Source: Pyropia yezoensis
Lineage: Eukaryota; Rhodophyta; Bangiophyceae; Bangiales; Bangiaceae
Assembly (NCBI GenBank): GCA_009829735.1
Contig: CM020619.1
Location: 28,422,063 to 28,486,062 of the forward strand
Length of the DNA: 64,000 nucleotides
Reading direction: 5' to 3'
The notes below the pieces were generated by a model. It was not told where the DNA came from and did not search any database. It saw nothing but the letters and a program-made list of their open reading frames with translations. Shown piece after piece: positions 9,023 through 19,851 of the stretch; position 1 is the stretch's first letter, and every line of letters starts with the position of its first letter. Made by a program: the position numbers and the translations under genes.

Positions 9023-10909
9023 ATGGCAGACGAGGTTGCCCCGGTGGTGGGCGGTGGTGAGGCGGAAGCATCGCTTGATGAATGTGCGGGGGCCGCACGG
9101 CCGGTGGTGGCCTGGTATCGGAGCCCAAGGGCGACCTATATGTTTGACGGTGTCGGGTTCGTGGCGGACCCGCCGTTGATGGAGGCGGCGCGGACCAATC
9201 GGTCATTGGCTCTACAGCGTATCCGCGACGCGCGGTGGGCGTCGTTGCCAAACTTCCGGGACGCGTCAATCGACGGGCGGTTCTACGAGGGCGAGTCCGT
9301 GTCGGACGTCCATGGTCATGCTGACTTTGGTCGTCAAGGGCCGGAACGGCAGGCGTACGAGGTGTTGTCGTTGTCCAACGAGTTGCTGCGGTACGGGGCG
9401 GCTGGTGGTCTTCACCCTTATCATCGGCGTCTGTACGCTTGGGCGCTTGCCTTTCGTGTCGGGCAAGTTGAGACCTTTGTGGTCGCGGCCAACAACTTCG
9501 GCCGTCTTCGCCGGCTGTGGCCTTTGGCCGTGTTCTTGGCACGTGACTTGGCCGAGCGGCTTGATGTGCCTATCGCGGAGGACCATGGGCTAGAGGAGTA
9601 TCTGGCCATGTTGGCTGACAAGGTTGCCCATGGGGTGCGTCCGGCGGGCGTCGAATTTGGTCCTGCGACCTGTTCGCTTCCTAACCCGTTCCGGGATCCG
9701 ACGACGTCGATTCGTCTTCGTAGGTCGTGGGACCTGGCGGCCTTTGAGCGTCGCGGCCTTTTGGCGCCGGCTTGGGCGTCCAGCCTGGGGCGCGCACGCC
9801 CGTTCTTCGACCTGAAGCGTTGGCTTCCATCACGCCCATCGTGGTGGGTTGAGTACGGACCGTACATGGAGACGCCGGCGGCATTGTCGTACGTCGCCAG
9901 TGGGCTTAAGGACGCAGATAACGCGGCTTGGGGCGTCGTGTACGACGAGTTTTTCTGCTTTGCCTTGGCGGCTTGGGTGCATTGGCTCGTCCATGACGGA
10001 CTTTTTTGCTGGTTGCCGGACCAAGTGACCGAGTGGTTCGACGGGTTGGACGTGTCGCGGCTGGCCGATGGGCCCGGGGGTGAGGAGCGTCTTGCGACGT
10101 ACCACCGTATGCGTGATGCACACGCCGTCTTCCCGTGGACAACCATTGTCGCCGACGTCCGCCGACGTGATGAGCGCACCAAGGCGGCTCGCCAGGTGTA
10201 CGTCAAGTTGGACGCGACGGCCAAGTATGGCTTCGTTCTTCGTCAGCCGTGCGGCGCGTTTGATTGGAAGTATGACGCCTCGTGGGAGGGTGGTGACGAG
10301 TCGTCCGGACCGGGTCGTGGTCCCGGTCGTGGTCGTGCGACCGGTCGTCGGGTGCGGGACGCGTCTCGGTCGTTGTCGCCGGTGGCCGGTGCGGGGTCAA
10401 GTGACCGTGTTAACCCTGGTGTGGTTGCCCCTGTGTCCGGTGGGACCGGTGGCACGGAGCCGATCTGGCCGTCGGAGTGGGCCCGTGTGGGTGCTGTTGC
10501 CCTGTTGGGTACTGACCGGGTGGGTGCCTTGGCTGGGCAAGTGGTGCCTCGTGGCGCAACGGCTGGGGCGTTGGCCATTGCTTGGTCTCGTCAGACCGTG
10601 GAGATTGATGACGTTCTTCGTCGGGTCAGTGGGATGACTGAGTCGGAGGCCGTTGAGGCTTTGGTGTTGACGGTCTCCCGTTTGGCGGATCCGTCTCGCA
10701 TTCGCGATAGCTTGCTCAGTGAGCTGCGTCGTGCGCCCTCGGTGGAGGCTCGGGCTGCGAGTCCTCATCGTGTTGACGTTGGTGCCATTCTTGGCGTTCG
10801 TCGTCGACAGATGTCGGAGGACGAGGAGGAGGATGCGCCTCGTGCGCCGGCTCGGCGTGTGCGCTCGCGCAGTTCGTCTTTTGACGAGGGCTCGCGACGT
10901 CGCCGTTGA
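9023..10909 (+). CDS. Antisense ORF of element 1 (aORF1), unknown function, 628 aa
   Basis: This ORF runs opposite to gag-pol between pol and the 3' LTR and ends 41 bp from the pol stop (convergent). I chose the ATG at 9023 (AGTATGG, strong context). The same frame is open upstream to 8516, but only through repeat sequence and without an ATG. The protein has a mixed-composition, tryptophan-rich middle that looks folded (about residues 30-430), then a Gly/Arg stretch (GRGPGRGRATGRR) and an acidic run followed by an Arg/Ser tail (RVRSRSSSFDEGSRRRR), which may bind nucleic acid or direct nuclear entry. I recognise no domain. The intact 628-codon frame in an element with broken pol suggests it is a real gene rather than a chance opposite-strand frame, since it does not overlap pol. 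Confidence 0.7.
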   Translation: MADEVAPVVGGGEAEASLDECAGAARPVVAWYRSPRATYMFDGVGFVADPPLMEAARTNRSLALQRIRDARWASLPNFRDASIDGRFYEGESVSDVHGHADFGRQGPERQAYEVLSLSNELLRYGAAGGLHPYHRRLYAWALAFRVGQVETFVVAANNFGRLRRLWPLAVFLARDLAERLDVPIAEDHGLEEYLAMLADKVAHGVRPAGVEFGPATCSLPNPFRDPTTSIRLRRSWDLAAFERRGLLAPAWASSLGRARPFFDLKRWLPSRPSWWVEYGPYMETPAALSYVASGLKDADNAAWGVVYDEFFCFALAAWVHWLVHDGLFCWLPDQVTEWFDGLDVSRLADGPGGEERLATYHRMRDAHAVFPWTTIVADVRRRDERTKAARQVYVKLDATAKYGFVLRQPCGAFDWKYDASWEGGDESSGPGRGPGRGRATGRRVRDASRSLSPVAGAGSSDRVNPGVVAPVSGGTGGTEPIWPSEWARVGAVALLGTDRVGALAGQVVPRGATAGALAIAWSRQTVEIDDVLRRVSGMTESEAVEALVLTVSRLADPSRIRDSLLSELRRAPSVEARAASPHRVDVGAILGVRRRQMSEDEEEDAPRAPARRVRSRSSSFDEGSRRRR

Positions 10910-13900
10910 GGGGGGGGTTGGGAGGTGAGGGTGTTGCCGTACGGCTTGTGTTAGTCTTGTTTGTACTTGTGTTGGCCCTTTGGCTTGTTGTTTGTTTGTT
11001 CGTGTTTGAACATGAAGGCAGCCCTGGCCCATTCTGTTGTCTTTTTGTCCGATGTTAGGACTGGCCGGAGTATCTTCGACTCATGACAGAGCCGTTTGGC
11101 TTTTGAGAACCATGAGGCATCTTCCCAGCGTGGGGTGACCAGGAGGGTGTCCTTAGGACTGGATTGTAGCTCTGTGACCACTTGGTCAAGGGTGTGGGTG
11201 GGGGGTACCCTTAGGCAGATGCCTTGTGAGTTCTGCTCCGAGGCAGTGACATGCCTCTCCGGCTGGTAGCTCAACTGGCCATAGTGCTTGGTGAGTTCTG
11301 GGAGTTCCCAGAGTGGTCCCCATGTGGGGGAGGTGAAGTTCCGGCATGCCTCTGGCAGTGTTGACTTCATGTAGTACACAGGGATGTTTTCCTGGACCGA
11401 GCGGTCTGCGTTGTCCCATTGGACATTAGCCTGTACCACCCCCCATGGGTCGACGTAGACCGCGAGTATGTGTGGTTGCCAAATAGCGGCGGCTGCGCCA
11501 GTGAGCGCAACAAGTCCAGTTGCCAGAGCAACCTTGGTGGTTGGCTTTCGTGGCTTCCGCCACGTGTATCCAGGTATTTCTACCTTTTTGGATCGCAAAT
11601 GTCGAATGACAAGGTTACGTGGCAAGTTTTCCACTGGTTCCCACGGGTCGTCCTTGGGGGTATAATCATACCATCGGACTTTGAATTCGTACGAATCTCC
11701 AGACCGTCGGTGAGACATGAGTTTTTCGATGACGTATTCGTCGTGGACGGTTGGCTCCGGCCGTGGTTTGTCAAACCCATCGAGTAGTGGGTGTGGTGTG
11801 GACTCATTGGAGTTGTCCGGCCGGGGTGCCGCAGTGGCATGATCGCTGTTGATGCGTTTCTCGATACCATCGACGTCAATGACGAAGGTAGAGTCGTCGG
11901 CGTCGACGACCATGAATGGCCCGACGGCCTTGCTCTGCAGCTTGTTAGCTCGTTGATGGTTTGTCGTATAGACATAGTCGCCGATCTTGATCTTACGATT
12001 GCGCGTCCCAACGTGGGCATCGAAGTTACGTTTGTAACGTTGTTGAGTCTTGGCGAGGGCCTTGATGACGGCCGGGATCTGCAGCCGCAGTCGGGCCATG
12101 AAGTCGCGCTTTCTCGCGAGCGGCGATCCGTCATTGAGGGTCCCTCTTTGGGATATGGACGTGCCTGGTGGCAAGTTACGAACCGACAGGTTAGGGACAC
12201 GTCGTGGGATGACAAGCTCGAATGGCGCTAGTCCAGTGGACCGATGTGGTTGGCTGTTGTAAGCCATAGTCAGGACGGGCAGAAGCTCGTCCCAGCGCTT
12301 GGGGTCCTCGGTCACGTAGTGACGCAGTTGTGTAGCAATCGTACGATTGTACCGTTCGACTTGACCGTTGGTCTGTGGGTGGTACGCGGTGGTGCGCACC
12401 GTCACGACTCCGAGTACCTTCATCACGGCGATGAAAAAGTTTGACATGAACTGGGGTCCTTGGTCGGACAAGATCTTGTCCGGTGGGCCATAGCAGGCTA
12501 TCCAGTGTTCAATAACAGCGGATGAGACGGAGATGGCCGTGATGGTCTTGAGTGCGATGCACTTTGTAAGCTTTGCAAAGCGGTCCGTAATGACCAAGAT
12601 GAATCGATTTCCGCTTTTGCTTGCTGGCAAGGGGCCGAGGATGTCGATCGACAGTTCCGTCAGTGGTTCTGACGCCGGGAACAGGGTCAGAGGCGTCGTA
12701 TGCTTACGCAACGCTAGCCGGTTCTGTGCACAAGTGGTGCAATTGGTGATGGTCTTGTGGATATCCGATATCATGGATTGCCAGTAGAACTTTGTTCTCA
12801 TAGTGAAGTACATCTTGTTCATGCCCGGGTGGGCGGCCGTGGTGGCCATGTGTTGGAGCTTCAAGATGACATCTTGTTGCGACTTGGGGATGACCAGTTG
12901 GTCTCCATACACAGTTTTGCGACGCAGTGCGTTGTTGTCGTCAAGGTAGAATGACTTGTGTCCTCCGTTGTTGACGCTGTCGATGATCGACTTGCAGAAA
13001 TCATCCGATTGTTGCTTGTTAATGACTTCATAGAAGTCAAGAGGCTTGGGGTCGGTTGTGCCTGTGTACCTGTCCGTTTGGACGCCGTGTGCCGTCTGGG
13101 CCACCGCTAGACATGGTATGTCATCGTTGATCGTTTCGTTCATCGCGTTATTGTCCGCGCGGGACAGGAAGTCGGGCAGGTGGTGACTAGCACCTGGCTT
13201 GTATTTCAGTTCGAAGTCGAACTCTGCGAGACGCATACGCCATCTCATCAACCGACCGCTAGAGTCGGCAGTGCTGTATATCCAGCTAAGGCTTTGATGG
13301 TCCGATCGGATTATGAAGTGTTGTCCTTCGAGGAAGTGCCTCAACTTGAGGACAGCCCACACAATGCCAAGGCATTCTCGCTCCGTTGTGGAGTAGTTGA
13401 GCTCCGCTGCGTTAAGAGCGCGGCTCCAGTAGCCGAGTGGCTGTGGTTTTCCATCGTCGTCCGTTTGGAGTAACGTGCAGCCGAGTTGATACGCACTTGC
13501 GTCGACATCGAGCGTTAGCTCACGCCCAGCCTTAGGTAAGGCCAAGATTGGTGGGTGCACCAAGGCGTCACGGAGGTCCTCAAAGGACGCCAACTCCTCG
13601 GTCGAGGGTGGGGACAGGTCCGGTGGGACGTTTTTCTTGGTCAACGCGTTTAGCGGTCGGGCCCTCTTGGTAAATTCTACCACGAACCGTCGATAGACGT
13701 TGCACATGCCGAGAAAACTCTTGAGTTGAGTCTTGGTCTTGGGGAACGTTGCTTGACGCAGGGCGTCGGTGTTCTTGTTAAGAACGTGGAGTTTACCAGG
13801 CGTTATGCTGTGGCCGAGGTACTCCACCTCGTTGGAAAACCACTTGCACTTCTCAAGATTGAGAGTCACGCCGGCCTCCCGTAGTCGGGTAAGGACCTTG

Positions 13901-14297
13901 TCTACATCATGGATGTGTTGTTTGGCGGTTGCCGAGAAGATGATGACGTCGTCTAAGTAGACGAGGCAGACTTGCCACTTGAGTCCGGAGAGTATAATAT
14001 CCAGGGCACGTTGAAACGTCGCCGGGGCATTGGTCAAGCCGAATGGCATCGTTGTCCAGTCGAAGATGCCATAGTGCGTTGTGAAGGCCGTTTTTTCTTG
14101 GTCCTCCTGCCGCAATGGCACTTGCCAGTACCCAGCGGTACAGTCGAGAGAGGTGAATACTTTGGCGTCTCCGAGGGAGTCGAGACAGTCCTCCATACGC
14201 GGGAGGGGGTACGCATCCTTCTTAGTGATGCTGTTCAACCGTCGATAATCGACACAAAACCGGGCCTTCCCATTTTTCTTCGGTACGATGACGACCG

Positions 14298-14766
14298 TGT
14301 GGCAGTATTGACCCCCAGGTAGGGGGGCAACACGTGCCATGCAAGGGGCGGCAGGCCACTAGCCTGATCCGTTCCTCCCCCTGCATTTGGGTCCATATTC
14401 CCTAAGTTTGGGATAGTTAGCTTAGTAGTAAATCCAACTTGGATTTGAGGGTTTTCTGCATTTATCGTCTTGAATTTTCGTGTGGCCCGGTGGGCAGGTG
14501 CTGGGGTGGGAGATTCTGAGTGGCGAGATTCTGAGTGGACCCTGGGGGGATAAGGGGAGGGACAGCGGGGCTTGGCCCTGCGTCCCCGTCCCGACGAAGA
14601 AACTGTTGGACCACACACCATCTTCTTGTTTGTCCGTGGGGGGATTGCCCCACAACAGGGATAGAGTGTGTGCGACTTGCACTTCTTCCGGTTCCCCCGA
14701 CACGGGAGGCAGCCCTCGCACACCGCCCCAACTTGGGTACTGTGTGTGCGAGTGGTTTTTGCCACA
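14298..14766 (+). mobile_element. Solo LTR of the element 3 family inserted in element 1 pol
   Basis: This 469-bp insertion begins TGTGGCAGTA and ends TTTTTGCCACA, so it has inverted TG...CA ends. GACCG is duplicated at 14293-14297 and 14767-14771. It is clearly related to the LTRs at 59004-59470 and 62499-62965 and to the split LTR at 43015. No internal region is present, so it arose by insertion followed by LTR-LTR recombination. Confidence 0.93.
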
Positions 14767-15890
14767 GACCGGACTGGCCCAGTCACTGTGACTTGGTTTA
14801 CTAACCTTGAGCTTCAACATCTTGTTGATTTGATCGACGATGATCGCCCGTTTGAACGCACCGGTTCGATAGGGCTGCGCCCTTATAGGGGCAACCCCAG
14901 GTGGGGTGACGATGGCGTGCTCTGTAGCGTGTATGACCCCGAGGGTCCCGTCCCACATCTTGCCATGCTTGGCCAACATCGACTTAATTTGCGCGTGCAA
15001 ATGTTGGGGAGCCCCGTCGAGGTTGATGTCGTCAAGTGACGGTTTGGGCTGTTCGGTCTCTGGGTCGGTTGACCCCGTATCCTCCGTCGGGGCGGCGAGG
15101 ACTTGCCCGAGGTGGGGCTCGGCAAACGCGAGGACGCAGCCCTTTCGCAGGATGGCCGTGTCTGGCCCGAAGTTGCATACCTTAACCAGAAATGGTTCGT
15201 CAGGTTTGATGGTGGCGAGTCCGCGGGCGACTGCCATGGTCTTGTGTCGGCACAATCGTGCGTTTGGTTGAAGAGTAACCAGTCCCGGCGTGTCACATCT
15301 GACCATAATCCATTCCTCGGTCTTGCCCTTGAGGCGCGTTTGTTTGCAAGCACGGACCTTGGTCGACCCCCCGGCCCATTGGGGCTCCATGACGTCGTCT
15401 TGACGGATGCTCAGGATTGGGGAGTGGCCGATCGAATGGTTTTCAGCACCTTGCCAAACGATACGTTTGCGGGCGGGCAGGATTGCCTCGATGTGCTTAT
15501 CGATGAACTCGGTCCCGAGTATGCACTTGACCGACAGGTTGGGCGTAACGTAAAAACGTTCAAAGGCTTGAACCCCTCCGGTGTCGATGAACAAGTGGAT
15601 GGCTTGGAGAGCCTTGATTGTTTGCCCGTTGGCATCAACAATGTGCGGTGCACTGGTTAACGTGTCGGCGTAGTCGCGCCAATGTGGCGGTAGAACATCC
15701 GGCCGGATGAGGTTGACGCCAGCTCCGGTATCGAGGATGGGTCTCATACTCCGCGTGTTCGCGAGCTCCGTGCCTATACAGGCGGCGATTTCATAATGTC
15801 GATGAGCTTTGCTCAGTATCTTGATGACCTTAGGTCTATCTTGTCGGGCAGGCAAGGGTGCGTCGGGGAGACTGCCCGGTGGTCCTCGAC

Positions 15891-17636
15891 TTACTCGTTT
15901 TTCGAGTCGGCCTTGCCGTCGCCGGCGTCGTTGCTTTCGACGTCGTCGTCGTCCGAGTCCGGCAGGACTTCGTTCTCGACGATCGCATTGATCTGCTTGC
16001 GGACCGAGTCGTCAATGAGTGCCATCACTCGTGCCTGACGTCGTTCACGACGGGGCTTAGGGCATCGAGGGGCAAAGTGTCCGCGCTCGTTACAGTTGTA
16101 ACAGATGTCGTTCGCTCGCGGGTTGGGCGTGTCCGTGCGGACAGCCCTAATGGGGTCGAATGGTCGATCGACCGTGCGCGCTGGGGGCTCAGGGGTAGAG
16201 TCGATTTGACTAACCTTTATCATGGCTGGCCGGCTGGCCTTGATGGACTGCCGCAGGCCCGTGGCGCCTTCCCAAAACCCTTGGGCAGCTGCCACTGTGT
16301 CCGCCACTGGGCGATCAGGGAACTGACTGTCCAGAACACGGACGTTTGGTTTGATGAGGTCTGAAAGACCGTTGATGAAGACATCCTTCACGTCTTGGGC
16401 GGAGAACAGGCCACAGAGGCGATCGCACGCCGCCTCCACGCGAAAGGCAAACTCGCGCGGGACCTCTGTGTCTGCTTGAGTCATCGTAATGATGTCGTGG
16501 TAGGCCGTTGCCATACCGGCATGAGTTGCGTACTTCTTGAGAAGCCAGTTGACTCCTTCACCATAGGTGGTGAGCTCGTAGTGCTTGCCACTGACAACCG
16601 TGTTGGCCGCGCTGGCGAATGCGCGCTTGGCGGCTCCCGCCAGCCGGAAGGCGATCAAGGGGAACGCCCGGCCGTGGGTCAGCCCTGCCGCGTCGCAAGC
16701 TCTGCGAAAGGTGGTGAGGAAGGTGAAAAGACCGAGGGGGTCGCCACCGTTAAAGGTCTCTTGACCCTGGAACGCCCCGTCTAGGCGCTTGTTCATCTTG
16801 CTAGCATCTTTCACCATCGATGGTGTATACTTGGTGCTCCGTCGGAGAAGGAAGTAGGTCCTGTAGTCCAAGAGTGACTTAAAGCGACTGTTGCCGGGTC
16901 GAATGACCAACTTGCGGTCACCCAACTCCGTGAGTTCAGCTGCCGGCGCCGGTCGGCGCCGGAAACGACGCGCACGTCGACGGTGCGCGTCCGTACTTTC
17001 CGTAACGGAATCACTGCTCGATGAGGTCGGGCTTGACGGTGGGGAAGGGTCCCAACGACCGTCATAGGTTTCGTCCGAAGACGAGGAAGACGAGGACGAC
17101 GAGTTGTCGGATGACATCCCATCATCAGCGGATGATGCGCCTCCCTCCCGGGCGTTCGAACGCTTAGTCGAGACCCTGACCTTTAGGTCTTCGACTTGGC
17201 GCTCCAACGCGCGGATCCGACGGTTCTTCATCTGAAGATTGCCAATAGGCAGGCTGGCGTGGGACGCCCCTTGAGCAGGTCCCCGGGTCATCTTGCCCAC
17301 CGGCTGTCGGTTCGACGTCGTCCGTTGACGAAACGCCTTATTTGAGGGTGGCTTTCTCAGCTCCTCAAGAGTGGTCACCAGTTTGGTGTTAGACTTCTCC
17401 AACTCCTTGTTGGCGGCCTCTTGGGCCTCAAGACGGTCACGAAGTGCCTCCACCACCGCCTTCAAGCTCTCCAACTTGGAGTTAGGAATATCCTCCGCGT
17501 CGGGGTTGGGGGGGGTAACCTCGGGTGCCGGACGGCGGCTTGTTCCGCTCCCTCCGCCTGGTGGCGTGTAACCCGAAGGCAGGGCAATCCCCTTACCCTT
17601 CGAGCGCCGAGCGCCATCAGGGGCTCCCAAAGCCAT
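15891..17636 (-). CDS. gag: Element 1 gag, 581 aa
   Basis: Gag is the structural protein that packages element RNA. The chosen ATG is at 17634-17636 (GATATGG); the frame is open 90 bases further upstream but only from a GTG. A Pro/Ser-rich N-terminus precedes a coiled-coil-like stretch (ESLKAVVEALRDRLEAQEAANKEL is split around residues 55-80), an acidic Ser-rich linker, a capsid-like core (GGDPLGLFTFL) and one zinc knuckle of CX2CX4HX4C type (CYNCNERGHFAPRC). It ends TAA at 15891, six bases after a slippery heptamer. The frame is intact. Confidence 0.92.
   Translation of the reverse strand: MALGAPDGARRSKGKGIALPSGYTPPGGGSGTSRRPAPEVTPPNPDAEDIPNSKLESLKAVVEALRDRLEAQEAANKELEKSNTKLVTTLEELRKPPSNKAFRQRTTSNRQPVGKMTRGPAQGASHASLPIGNLQMKNRRIRALERQVEDLKVRVSTKRSNAREGGASSADDGMSSDNSSSSSSSSSDETYDGRWDPSPPSSPTSSSSDSVTESTDAHRRRARRFRRRPAPAAELTELGDRKLVIRPGNSRFKSLLDYRTYFLLRRSTKYTPSMVKDASKMNKRLDGAFQGQETFNGGDPLGLFTFLTTFRRACDAAGLTHGRAFPLIAFRLAGAAKRAFASAANTVVSGKHYELTTYGEGVNWLLKKYATHAGMATAYHDIITMTQADTEVPREFAFRVEAACDRLCGLFSAQDVKDVFINGLSDLIKPNVRVLDSQFPDRPVADTVAAAQGFWEGATGLRQSIKASRPAMIKVSQIDSTPEPPARTVDRPFDPIRAVRTDTPNPRANDICYNCNERGHFAPRCPKPRRERRQARVMALIDDSVRKQINAIVENEVLPDSDDDDVESNDAGDGKADSKNE
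15897..15903 (-). promoter_or_regulatory. -1 ribosomal frameshift site candidate, element 1 gag/pol
   Basis: On the minus strand the gag codons read TCG AAA AAC GAG TAA, so the heptamer G-AAA-AAC sits one codon before the gag stop, and pol is open in the -1 frame at this point. The A-site slip (AAC to AAA) is of the classical kind; the P-site match is weaker than in elements 2 and 4. Confidence 0.6.
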
Positions 17637-17835
17637 ATCGCAACCCGGCGTACTTGCGTCGGCGCGCCCTGCGTCGCCAACCAAAAGGTCCTCGTGGCAC
17701 GACGCCCGGCGTCGTCCAGCCTTCACTGATCGGTGATGTCGCCCTGCAACACCCGATCAAGAGATCGTCAACACAACTGCCACAAGGCACCAAGGAACAC
17801 GTACGAGTGTACGGCAGCGCCGCACACGAGCAGTA

Positions 17836-17854
17836 TCCCCTGCTGCTCCACCAA
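17836..17854 (-). other. Element 1 primer-binding site
   Basis: Directly after the 5' LTR the sense strand reads TTGGTGGAGCAGCAGGGGA, identical to that of element 2. Its complement ends ...CTGCTCCACCA, i.e. a tRNA 3' end with CCA. It does not match the initiator tRNA-Met found in this window. Confidence 0.8.
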
Positions 17855-18261
17855 TGTGGAATATGTGTTACCCAATATAAAGGATATGGGACCGACCGGC
17901 GCCCGGAAGGCAAAGAGGAAGCTATTACCGTAGAGGCAAAGAAGACAGACCTTTAGCTCCTGGACGTTCGATGGGGAGCAAGCCGGCCGAAGGCAGCGGC
18001 GAGTCCCCACGTCGCAGATAAGGGCGAAAACAATATGCCGGTCGAGCGACCGAGCGGAGGCCGGACGGCCGATCGCTACGAGCATAGCAATCAATATAAA
18101 AGATCCCTCCAAGGCAAGGACAGATAAACAATACAAAACAAAAGTAGCCCCCCAAAGGGCGAGCCACAAGCGGACCCATGCCAACAAGGCTGGGGCCACC
18201 AGTCAGGGGGGCTACAAGCCAGTAAATACCGGAATTCGGTACAAGGGGCGGATATGCTACA
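17855..18261 (-). repeat. Element 1 5' LTR
   Basis: 407 bp, 406 identical to 7858-8264. It would carry the promoter for gag-pol transcription leftward. A TTTTATATT word lies mid-LTR on the sense strand and could be the TATA element. Confidence 0.95.
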
Positions 18262-18266
18262 AGGTA

Positions 18267-18921
18267 CAAGGCGAGCTGCGGTGGATGCCCATTGGGGCAG
18301 GTATGTACGTAGGGGGAGTGAGGTTCGGGTGAGGGACGAGAGATTACGGGCACGCCGTTAGCGGGAGAGAGCTTCTGTGGGCTCCTGCGGCAGTGGGGGG
18401 GGGAGCATGGAGGGGAGGGTTCTGCAGCAGCATGGCAACACTGGGGGTAGTGACGGCGGCAGCGAGGGTGAACCCGTGGAGGGAGACGCCGCGCATGCAG
18501 CTTGCTGGCAGGCGGTGCCTCCCCCTCCGCGCAGCTGGCTGGTTGTTTCAACGCGTATAGCTAGCTGTGGAGCGCTGGCAGGACCGTGGAGGCGCATCTC
18601 CGTAGCTGAGGGTGCGCTGTGTAGGCTTTTCAAAGTGTATCCCTGAAACATCTGCGATGCTGAAAAAAGAAACCATTTTTTTTAATGTATATCCAAGGTG
18701 CCAATGGAGGTGCCAATGGACGGGTCCATTTTGGCACCATTAGGGCACCCCTCGTAATGGGACGAAAGGATCCCACGAAGGCATGCTTCATAATGGTTCC
18801 ATTACATAGATGGGGGCCTCAATGGTGTGGCGCATTTTACTGATGACGTGCTACGTATGTATCGCGGGCCTGCTGGGATCCCGAAGGGGTCCCCCCCGGG
18901 GCCCCCAGGGAGCAGGTGCCG
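18267..18921. other. Intergenic, no gene seen; hairpin at 18709-18738
   Basis: No supported ORF. 18660-18840 is AT-richer and rich in CCATT/AATGG words. GGTGCCAATGGA (18709-18720) pairs imperfectly with TCCATTTTGGCACC (18725-18738) around a 4-base loop. It may be a decayed small repeat. Confidence 0.4.
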
Positions 18922-19851
18922 GCGCAGTGGATCTTAATCCATGTACCTAGAATTTCGCGCATGCGAATGCGAGCACGTGCCAGAGCGTGTTTTGGGTCTC
19001 CGTCGACCTCGGTTCCCTCTGCGAACCCCTGCTTCAAGTTCGAGAACGATCACGCATGAGACGATAAAAAACACGTGCATTGCGCACTCCCCCACATTCT
19101 GCGCGCATTCTGCCACACATCCAGCAGAAAAAAACACCCTGAGTGCATATGCATGTTTTTTTTTTCGGCCTCTTGCCGGAAGCATGCACATTGATGACCC
19201 GTGGGCCACCTGATTACATCGTTCCACAACCTCTTGCACCGCCCGTCGGCGCAAGGCATACACGTGTCTGCACAGTTCGTGCGGGAAGCGCTGCTTGACC
19301 TCGCCCGCGTCGCCGCGGGGTGTGCGCGGTCACCGCGTAGTCGACCTGGTGCACTTCGTCAGCGCCGTTGTGGCACAGTTTGCGGACAGTGCGCAGCGAA
19401 ACGTGTCTGAAACGACACGCCCTTTGTGAAAGGATGCGCTGACGGTCACCAATTTGCATTTTGCATCGAGTGTTCGTTTGATTCTGCATTGTTGATGCGC
19501 GTTTGCAGAACATTGCTCCGCACTGATGTTTGGACTCTCACGGGACATGTGCATTTCGGATTGTTCCATGCGAGAATCCACTGCAAATACGTGTTGGTTT
19601 TGGGCAATCTCAGCCGGTACTGAACAACAAGCTTCACTTCTTACATGAGGACGTAGCCCTTCACGTCCTGGTCGTCGTAGGCAAGAAACGAAGAGGAAAA
19701 AAGAACCTCCCAGCTCGTGGTGGTGCTCTCGCACCTTTTATGCGCGGTTTTCGCCCTCCAGAGGCCACAGGGGCCACCATGCAAAAACGTGTTTCGTAGA
19801 TGCGGGCCCGATGCGCGGAATTCTACGTACATGGGTCAAGACCCACTGCGC
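18922..19851. mobile_element. Inverted-repeat element of about 930 bp, no transposase seen
   Basis: The ends 18922-18962 and complement of 19811-19851 match at 36 of 41 positions and begin GCGCAGTGG. The inside is AT-richer than its flanks, has several hairpins (for example around 19150-19190) and no ORF I recognise. I could not identify a target duplication, so the superfamily is open. It is probably a non-autonomous DNA transposon. Confidence 0.55.

Larger units (their letters stand above)
10951..15903 (-). pseudogene. pol: Element 1 pol (protease-RT-RNase H-integrase-chromodomain), interrupted by solo LTR
   Basis: Pol lies in the -1 frame relative to gag and is open from the gag overlap to 14767, then from 14297 to 10951. 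In order it has an aspartic protease (ILDTGAGVNLIR, near 15730), reverse transcriptase with YLDDVIIF (near 13935), RNase H, integrase with the His-Cys zinc-binding region, catalytic blocks IDILGPLP, LSDQGPQF and NGQVERYNRT, and a chromodomain near 11600-11740 (EYVIEKLMSH ... WEPVENLP). A further 202 residues follow the chromodomain (10954-11559) with a hydrophobic segment (VALATGLVALTGAAAAIW). The only break I see is the LTR insertion at 14298-14766, between the protease and RT motifs. Confidence 0.93.
7858..18261 (-). mobile_element. Element 1: full-length Ty3/gypsy chromodomain retrotransposon (10.4 kb)
   Basis: Two 407-bp LTRs enclose gag and pol on the minus strand plus an extra ORF on the plus strand. 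The target duplication AGGTA is at 7853-7857 and 18262-18266. The two LTRs differ at one position (T/C near 8240 and 18237), so insertion was recent. Order along the minus strand is 5' LTR, PBS, gag, protease, RT, RNase H, integrase, chromodomain, C-terminal extension, antisense ORF, 3' LTR. Protease-RT-integrase order with a chromodomain places it among chromoviruses (Metaviridae). Pol is interrupted by a solo LTR, so this copy is not autonomous. Confidence 0.97.
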
